From assembly GCA_029934165.1 (NCBI GenBank), contig JAOZMU010000056.1, positions 1 to 11,531 on the forward strand: 11,531 nucleotides of DNA, in the 5' to 3' direction. Below, in pieces: positions 6,769-11,531 of the stretch. The position numbers and the translations under genes are program-made. The notes beneath the pieces are model-generated. The model saw only the letters and a program-made list of their open reading frames with translations. It was not told where the DNA came from and ran no database searches. Source of the stretch: Bacteroidales bacterium (GTDB lineage: Bacteria > Bacteroidota > Bacteroidia > Bacteroidales > JAOZMU01). Position 1 is the first letter of the stretch, and every line of letters begins with the position of its first letter.

Positions 6769-7670
6769 TGGTTGAGTTCTGGAAAATGTCTTTTTAAAAG
6801 AAGTCTATAATTATCGTAAGTATTTGCATCATCGGGGTTAATTTCAATCGCTTTTTCGTAAAGCTCTCTTGCTTTATCGTATTCTTGAAAATGATTTGTT
6901 AAAAGAAGTGCGTAATTAACGTAAGTAAATTCTTCGTTGGAATAAATCCTAAGTGCTTCTTCGTAAAGCTCTTTTGCGTTATCGTATTCTTGAAAATGGT
7001 TTGTTAAAAGAAGTGCATAATTACAATAAGCTTTTTTATCAGTCTGACTTATTTCAATCGCCTTTTCGTAAAACAATTTTGCGTTATCGTAATCTTGAAA
7101 GTGGTCTGTTAAAAGATTCGCATAATAAAAATAAGCTTTATGATTATTCGGATTTAATACAATTGCCCTTCCGTAATTTACTTTTGCATAGCTATAATCC
7201 TGCAAGTCCAAGTGTAAGAGAATAGCCAAATTGTAATACGCATCGTCACGCATTGGAGTACATTCAATTGCCTTTTCAAAACAGTTTTTTGCTTTGTGAT
7301 ACTCTTGAAAATCTTCAATATAGAGAAATGCAAGTTCCATATACGTACTGCTCAAAAATCCGACTATATAAGTCTTTTTTTTGGGGTGTAGTTTTAGAAG
7401 CTGTTCAAGCGCATGAACCTTTTCTAAACCAGTTGCCATTTTGATTATTGCGGAAAACTTTTGCTTAAAAGAACGAGATGTCGGAGTTTTTTCTGAAATC
7501 TTTTTTTTTGCATCGTGGAATTTTTGCAAATACTCTTTACTATTTTTCCTATCCTTTTTCTTATGATAAATCCTCGCAATCTCGCGATATGTTTTCGCAA
7601 GTTTTGCAAAATCTTGATTTTCTTCAAGTTCTTGGGTTTGGATTAGAAGTTGGTCTATATCGTTGGTCAT
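6750..7670 (-). CDS. TPR repeat protein (TPR1), 3' end formed by repeat C
   Basis: A 306-residue soluble TPR protein without a visible enzymatic domain. The N-terminal 44 residues are nearly identical to TPR2 (QDFAKLAKTYREIARIYHKKKDRK). Residues about 80-110 form a GLEKVHALEQLLKLHPKK helix pair resembling the LEKIEKLKDLLKRHPKQ segment of the TPR-ATPase. Residues about 110-290 contain five or so TPRs of the HFQEYDNAKELYEKAIEI type, with near-identical adjacent units (LLTNHFQEYD occurs twice). The C-terminus reads LLKRHFPEL, as TPR2 does (FLKRHFPEE), then switches to NHLVMEN with the final five codons from the repeat. The start ATG lies 33 bases after the TGA ending the extended frame of the large upstream gene, suggesting one transcript. 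Role inferred: protein-binding partner of an ATPase-nuclease. Confidence 0.85.
   Translation of the reverse strand: MTNDIDQLLIQTQELEENQDFAKLAKTYREIARIYHKKKDRKNSKEYLQKFHDAKKKISEKTPTSRSFKQKFSAIIKMATGLEKVHALEQLLKLHPKKKTYIVGFLSSTYMELAFLYIEDFQEYHKAKNCFEKAIECTPMRDDAYYNLAILLHLDLQDYSYAKVNYGRAIVLNPNNHKAYFYYANLLTDHFQDYDNAKLFYEKAIEISQTDKKAYCNYALLLTNHFQEYDNAKELYEEALRIYSNEEFTYVNYALLLTNHFQEYDKARELYEKAIEINPDDANTYDNYRLLLKRHFPELNHLVMEN
6801..7238 (-). repeat. Tandem TPR-coding repeats in TPR1
   Basis: Four to five 105-base units encode residues about 145-290. The units around 6885-6910 and 6990-7015 on the + strand are almost identical over the segment coding LLTNHFQEYD. They also resemble units in the TPR-ATPase at the DNA level, so exchange between the two genes is plausible. 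Confidence 0.7.
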
Positions 7671-7674
7671 CTTT
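7543..7674 (-). repeat. 132-base direct repeat, copy 2 (5' end of TPR1)
   Basis: Partner of 6473-6604, in the same orientation and 1070 bases away, with two substitutions. Recombination between the copies would delete repeat C and most of TPR1, leaving a single TPR gene with the TPR2 body. Confidence 0.93.
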
Positions 7675-7703
7675 TGATTAGTGGTTTTGTTGTTAATGAA
7701 CAG

Positions 7704-7871
7704 TCAAGAAACTAAATCAGTATAGAACTCAGGTCTCATTAGAAATTCAATAAAACCATAGTTTTGCAAATTCTTTTGTGCTTGCATCAATCTATAAAAT
7801 TCTTCTTGTTCTTTGCGACTAATTTTATTTAACTTTCGTCCTTTCAAAATATTAACTATTGGATGCAATTT
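7704..7871 (-). pseudogene. In-frame C-terminal remainder of the GTPase-ATPase-HNH protein beyond a TAA
   Basis: Reading on past the TAA at 7872-7874 gives 55 uninterrupted codons and then TGA (7704-7706). They include KLHPIVNILKGRKLNK, SRKEQEEFYRLMQAQ and GFIEFLMRPEFYTDLVS. This has the amphipathic, charged make-up of a real helical protein end, and it fills nearly all the space before the TPR1 start 33 bases on. I interpret it as the original C-terminus of the large protein, which would then be 1239 residues. No independent start with good context is evident. As non-coding sequence, a 55-codon open frame in phase with the gene is possible but less likely. Confidence 0.65.
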
Positions 7872-10800
7872 TTAAAAATGGTCTGCTAAAAGCATCACTC
7901 TACATGATTGAACATTAGGGCTTTTGTGCGCATGGCTTGGCTCTTCGCAATTTCCGAGACTAAATATTTTAATTGTTTCTTTTGCTTTTTCGTATAAATA
8001 TCCACTTTGTTCTTTTGGGATAAGTTCAAGCACCTTTTTCCCACTTATTGTTTGTCTAAAAACTAATTTGAACAAATCGAAAAGGTTGTCGTATATAGGG
8101 TTTACAACTAAAGGCTTTTCGTCTGTAATGTTACTTGTTTTTTCGGCAGTTGTGTTGCGGTTTTGTGTACTCGAATGCAGTGGAAATTTACAACCTTTAT
8201 ACGCATTATTGCAATCAGAACACATCAAAATATAATTTTCATGGTCATGTTTTAGTTTCGGGTATAAGTCTTGAGGTCTAAAATGGTCAATAGTCGGTGC
8301 AAGCAAGGTCGTTCCATTGTTGGATTTACGTTCCAATGTTCCGTCAAGTGGGCATTCGCAAACTGGGCATTTGTTTTTGGAAACAACAAGTTGCACATCT
8401 TTAAATAAACTCCATTTCTTTTCTTTTTGACTTCTTTTGAATTTATCCAAAGCATTTGAATAATCGGGGTGTTTATGAAGAGACGACATATTAATCATCG
8501 TATTGCCCCCAAATTCTTTTAAAAATTCTTGAAAATCATCTTCGTCTATTTCTTCAAATTTATTAAAATCAATACTTTTATTCTCTTTCAAGAACTTCAA
8601 AAAAGTAAAATATTTCTTGTTGTAAACAATGTCGCCTGCATAACTATTTTCTAATAACCTATTTAGCCTATCCAGTTCATCTTTTTCATCTTGTTTTAAA
8701 GTCTCTTCTTTAAGTTTTAATTCCGTGAAATTTTTAATATCCTCCTGCATATCCTTGCCAATCAGCGATGAAAGCCCAAAATGAGTTAATAAAACAGATG
8801 AAACATCAAGATATTTTGTTCCGGCTGCCGACTGAATAATCTCATTATCAGGTTGAATGATGCCTATTTCGTTTTCCCTGCGGTTAAGAGTGAGTATCGG
8901 ATTGTGCGTGGCGACAATAATTTGAATATTAGATTTTATTCTATGGATATTGTCAATGATAGTTGACTGCCACTCAACATGTAAAGATGTTTCGGGTTCG
9001 TCCATCAATAAAATTAGCGGTTTGTCTTTTTGCAAAATAACGGTCAGAAATATTATTAATAATTGCTTCTCGCCGGAAGATAATTGAGTTGTATTTATAA
9101 TATTTCTCTGACCATCTTTTTCTAATTCAACTATTAAAGATGATTTTTCATCATCAATAATTGCTTTTTTACTCGTGCTTTCGAAATATGAATCTATTAT
9201 TTCTTTAAATTGTTGGATAGGTTTGTTTGTCAGTTTTGTAATTCTGTCTATTTCGATTTTTAGTTCCTTAAATCTTGCTAAGTCTTCGGGGCTTGCATCT
9301 GCTATATTTTCAAGAATATCATTAAATTGCTTAGTTTCATTTTCGATTTCCTTCGCAATTATTTTAGAAAGACTTCTTTGATATTGTCCAAATTCGACAA
9401 TCAACTCACCCAATTCGACATCAAGATATGTATCTGTTTGAGAGTTACTTAAAGTTGAAATATCAAATGTGCTTATTAGTATTGATTTTATATCTGGTAA
9501 AATGTTGTTGTTCTTAAGCTCTACTTTTTTTACATCTCCATTGCTGTATTTTTTTTCAATCGTAAGTTTTATATATGGATACTCGTACTGCTTAAAAATT
9601 TCCTTTTTATTATTGATGCACGCGTCAATTAGTTTGATAATAGTCGATTTCCCGCTGCCATTTTTCCCGACAAGAATATTGGTGTCGCTTTCGAGATTCC
9701 AAATAAAATTGAGGTCGCCATATATTTTTTTTATCTCTACTTTTTCTAAACGAATTTTTGTTGCCGATTTTAGCTCTTTTGCTCCAGATTCTAACAAAAG
9801 ATTTTTGACATCTTTTACTAATTTATAAAATTCCTCTGTGTCTTTGTTTGGTAAAAAAGAGTTTAATATTTGATTAAAAATAAATTCCTTGCGTTTTTTG
9901 TCAGAACCGCTGCCATTTTTTTCGTAGGCTTGCTGCCATAAGTGATTATTTTCATTGATGAAATTTATATAAATATATTTGATGATTTTTCTTGAAAAAT
10001 TTTGTTTTATTTCATTTATTGAGAAAGAAACATCTGATTGCAAATCATCTTCACGACTCAAAAAAGTATTAATATTTTGCATAAAAAACCGTAAAATCCA
10101 ACTCATTGGCTGAATGTGTCGGTATTCGATTTTTTTATTGGACATTCTTCTTGTAAATGCTTTTACAACTGCCCAGTGTTCTGGATTAATATTCCCTTGA
10201 AACTCTTCCGTAAACTTATCAATATCAAGAGAAAGGAACAATTCGTTAAAATCATATTCCAACGGAACTATTTCATTTCCAGAAGTTTCGTTTATGCTTT
10301 TAAGTAATTTTATAATTTCCTTTTGCTCTTTAACACTTATTTCCTTTTGATTTAAGTTTGCAAGTTTAAAGGTGTCTTTATTTTCAAGCTCGAATCTTAC
10401 ATTTTCTTTTAATGCTTCGCTCAAATTTTTTAAACTTCTACGAAAATAATAGTTAGTATCGCTGCTACTGCCCGTGGCAAGTTTGTCTGTTTGAGAAAAT
10501 ACTAACTTAAATTTTGTTTCATATCCACTTAGAAATATACTTTCAATAGCTCCTTGTCCGCCAGTCATAAACGGATTTTCTGAATTTTCGACGAGAACAA
10601 TGCTATCGCAAAAACTAAAATAATCGTGGTGTCTTGTTGATAAACTATCTCTTTTTTCTTTTAATGAATGACCAATTCCCTCACTATCAATTAAAATAAA
10701 CTCTAACTCGTCATCAAGCCAGTCAGCTAAAAGGTTTCCTTCAATGCGAGCATATTCAACCAACGCAGAAATAGAACCTTTTGAATTTGCCAGTAATTCT

Positions 10801-11423
10801 TTACTTTTTTTTATAAAATCGCTTTTATCGTTATAACCATCAATGATATACGGCTGATTATTAAAAAGCCTATATTCATTATTGGTTAATTCGTTAAATC
10901 GCTGTTCAATTTCGATAATAAATTCGTTTGTGAGGAGGTTTACATCTTCTTGAATATTAACACTTTGCAGAAAAACTTCTTCCTCTCTATCAAACGCAAG
11001 TCCTCTAACATTATGAAAAATAGATTGAGCCGTATTTTCTAAAGACGATTCTTTTATGATTTGTTTTAATTTGAATCTCTCGTCAGGAGTTTGTTCTAAT
11101 TCAAATACAATATCCTCAATAGTAGCGTTTTCTGGCATAGCTTTTATCATTGCCGCCTCAATTCGTTCTCTAATTAATTCTATCAGGTCTTCTTTTTGTT
11201 TAAATATTATGGTCGTTTTATATTTGCGATTTTTTGAAATTACGTATTCCGTTGGTGCAACCGTAGTTCTTCTTTGACTTATTGTTGGAAACCTTAACTT
11301 AGCAGTACCGAGAATATGCTGAACTAAAGAAGTTTTTCCAGCTCCAGTACTACCCAAAAGATATATTTTTGGTATGTTTGGTAAATTACCTAATGTATTT
11401 TGAATTGTTCTAAAATCTCTCAT
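7872..11423 (-). CDS. Three-domain fusion: GTPase-like P-loop + PtuA-like ATPase + HNH nuclease
   Basis: 1183 residues. Residues about 17-390 look like a GTPase/dynamin-type P-loop domain: G1 GSTGAGKT at 24-31, possible G2 threonine at 53-54, G3 DSEG at 246-249, and SQTD at 310-313 where NKxD is usual. A helical linker (about 400-555) follows. Residues about 556-880 form an SMC/ABC-type ATPase: Walker A GKNGSGKS at 586-593, charged coiled-coil-like stretch about 680-745, signature LSSGEKQ at 781-787, Walker B LILLMDEPETSLH at 803-815, H-loop ATHNP at 838-842. A zinc-type HNH follows at about 1019-1080: C1019-x2-C1022, IDHFRP with D1046-H1047, N1063, C1068-x2-C1071-N1072. ATPase-then-HNH mirrors the separate ATPase and HNH genes downstream, so this looks like a fused PtuA-PtuB with a GTPase front. 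An in-frame TAA lies just before the ATG, fixing the start. The frame reopens after its own TAA. It is probably a nucleotide-sensing nuclease in defence; substrate and trigger unknown. Confidence 0.82.
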   Translation of the reverse strand: MRDFRTIQNTLGNLPNIPKIYLLGSTGAGKTSLVQHILGTAKLRFPTISQRRTTVAPTEYVISKNRKYKTTIIFKQKEDLIELIRERIEAAMIKAMPENATIEDIVFELEQTPDERFKLKQIIKESSLENTAQSIFHNVRGLAFDREEEVFLQSVNIQEDVNLLTNEFIIEIEQRFNELTNNEYRLFNNQPYIIDGYNDKSDFIKKSKELLANSKGSISALVEYARIEGNLLADWLDDELEFILIDSEGIGHSLKEKRDSLSTRHHDYFSFCDSIVLVENSENPFMTGGQGAIESIFLSGYETKFKLVFSQTDKLATGSSSDTNYYFRRSLKNLSEALKENVRFELENKDTFKLANLNQKEISVKEQKEIIKLLKSINETSGNEIVPLEYDFNELFLSLDIDKFTEEFQGNINPEHWAVVKAFTRRMSNKKIEYRHIQPMSWILRFFMQNINTFLSREDDLQSDVSFSINEIKQNFSRKIIKYIYINFINENNHLWQQAYEKNGSGSDKKRKEFIFNQILNSFLPNKDTEEFYKLVKDVKNLLLESGAKELKSATKIRLEKVEIKKIYGDLNFIWNLESDTNILVGKNGSGKSTIIKLIDACINNKKEIFKQYEYPYIKLTIEKKYSNGDVKKVELKNNNILPDIKSILISTFDISTLSNSQTDTYLDVELGELIVEFGQYQRSLSKIIAKEIENETKQFNDILENIADASPEDLARFKELKIEIDRITKLTNKPIQQFKEIIDSYFESTSKKAIIDDEKSSLIVELEKDGQRNIINTTQLSSGEKQLLIIFLTVILQKDKPLILLMDEPETSLHVEWQSTIIDNIHRIKSNIQIIVATHNPILTLNRRENEIGIIQPDNEIIQSAAGTKYLDVSSVLLTHFGLSSLIGKDMQEDIKNFTELKLKEETLKQDEKDELDRLNRLLENSYAGDIVYNKKYFTFLKFLKENKSIDFNKFEEIDEDDFQEFLKEFGGNTMINMSSLHKHPDYSNALDKFKRSQKEKKWSLFKDVQLVVSKNKCPVCECPLDGTLERKSNNGTTLLAPTIDHFRPQDLYPKLKHDHENYILMCSDCNNAYKGCKFPLHSSTQNRNTTAEKTSNITDEKPLVVNPIYDNLFDLFKLVFRQTISGKKVLELIPKEQSGYLYEKAKETIKIFSLGNCEEPSHAHKSPNVQSCRVMLLADHF

Positions 11424-11463
11424 ATTGATTTAGTAAAGTAGGTGCGGAAAAATAAACGATACT

Positions 11464-11507
11464 TTTTCGGATTGTTATTATACTGGAGTGAATTTGGTTT
11501 TCGGATT
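11464..11507. promoter_or_regulatory. Direct repeat upstream of the fusion gene
   Basis: TTTTCGGATT occurs at 11464-11473 and again at 11498-11507, same orientation, 34 bases apart (about three helical turns). Both lie within 90 bases upstream of the fusion gene start, in the region expected to carry the promoter of the minus-strand island. A regulator binding two sites on one face of the helix is possible. No convincing Bacteroidota -7 box was found in the 108 bases available. Confidence 0.35.
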
Positions 11508-11531
11508 AAATTAATATATTTTCAAACGTTT

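Noticed and set aside
3412..7874. Reassigned TAA codon (TAA read as an amino acid)
   Set aside because: yqeY, the T9SS protein, the HNH gene and both TPR genes end at TAA in sensible places, so a general reassignment does not fit.
2552..11423. Retron with PtuA/PtuB-like accessory proteins
   Set aside because: Some retrons use this effector pair, but no reverse transcriptase gene and no recognisable msr/msd-like region occurs in the window.
11477..11482. TATAAT on the minus strand upstream of the fusion gene as a -10 box
   Set aside because: The bases 17 upstream (TCCGAA) do not resemble a -35 box, and Bacteroidota primary promoters use a different consensus; a chance match is likely in AT-rich DNA.

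Overview
The window is AT-rich and almost certainly from a Bacteroidota genome. The clearest marker is a secreted protein (895-2451, + strand) with a signal peptide, a LamG-like domain, Ig/HYR-like modules and a C-terminal type IX secretion (T9SS) sorting domain. Upstream sequences are A-rich with no strong Shine-Dalgarno, and a candidate TAnnTTTG box lies before the first gene, both typical of that phylum.

Layout. Positions 1-655 hold a yqeY-type housekeeping gene between two inverted copies of a short repeat (A, 1-48; B, 550-655). Positions 656-894 carry no gene but contain a run of small inverted repeats ahead of the T9SS-secreted protein gene. From 2552 to 11423 everything reads on the minus strand and looks like one accessory (probably anti-phage) island. 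In transcription order: a 1183-residue protein fusing a GTPase-like P-loop domain, an ABC/SMC-type ATPase and an HNH nuclease (11423-7872); a TPR protein (7670-6750); a third repeat copy (C, 6677-6768) that supplies the last codons and stop of that TPR gene; a second TPR protein (6600-5284); a TPR-ATPase (5259-3412, in-frame remainder to 3115); and a separate HNH nuclease (3118-2552) whose start overlaps the ATPase stop as ATGA.

How the genes may work together. The last two genes are a Septu-like pair (PtuA-type ATPase plus PtuB-type HNH nuclease), with TPRs added to the ATPase. The large upstream protein has the same ATPase-then-HNH order in one chain, with a GTPase-like domain added in front. 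The two TPR-only proteins share a nearly identical N-terminal segment, and a diverged form of it begins the TPR-ATPase. My inference is that this is a multi-subunit or duplicated Septu-related defence island in which TPR proteins act as sensors or adaptors for ATPase-nuclease effectors. I do not recognise this exact combination as a named system.

A striking oddity is that both ATPase genes are cut near the 3' end by a single in-frame TAA (3412-3414 and 7872-7874). The same frame then continues with protein-like sequence to a TGA (to 3115 and to 7704). These may be nonsense mutations, readthrough sites or sequence errors; sequence alone cannot decide. No RNA genes, CRISPR array, transposase, integrase or reverse transcriptase were seen.
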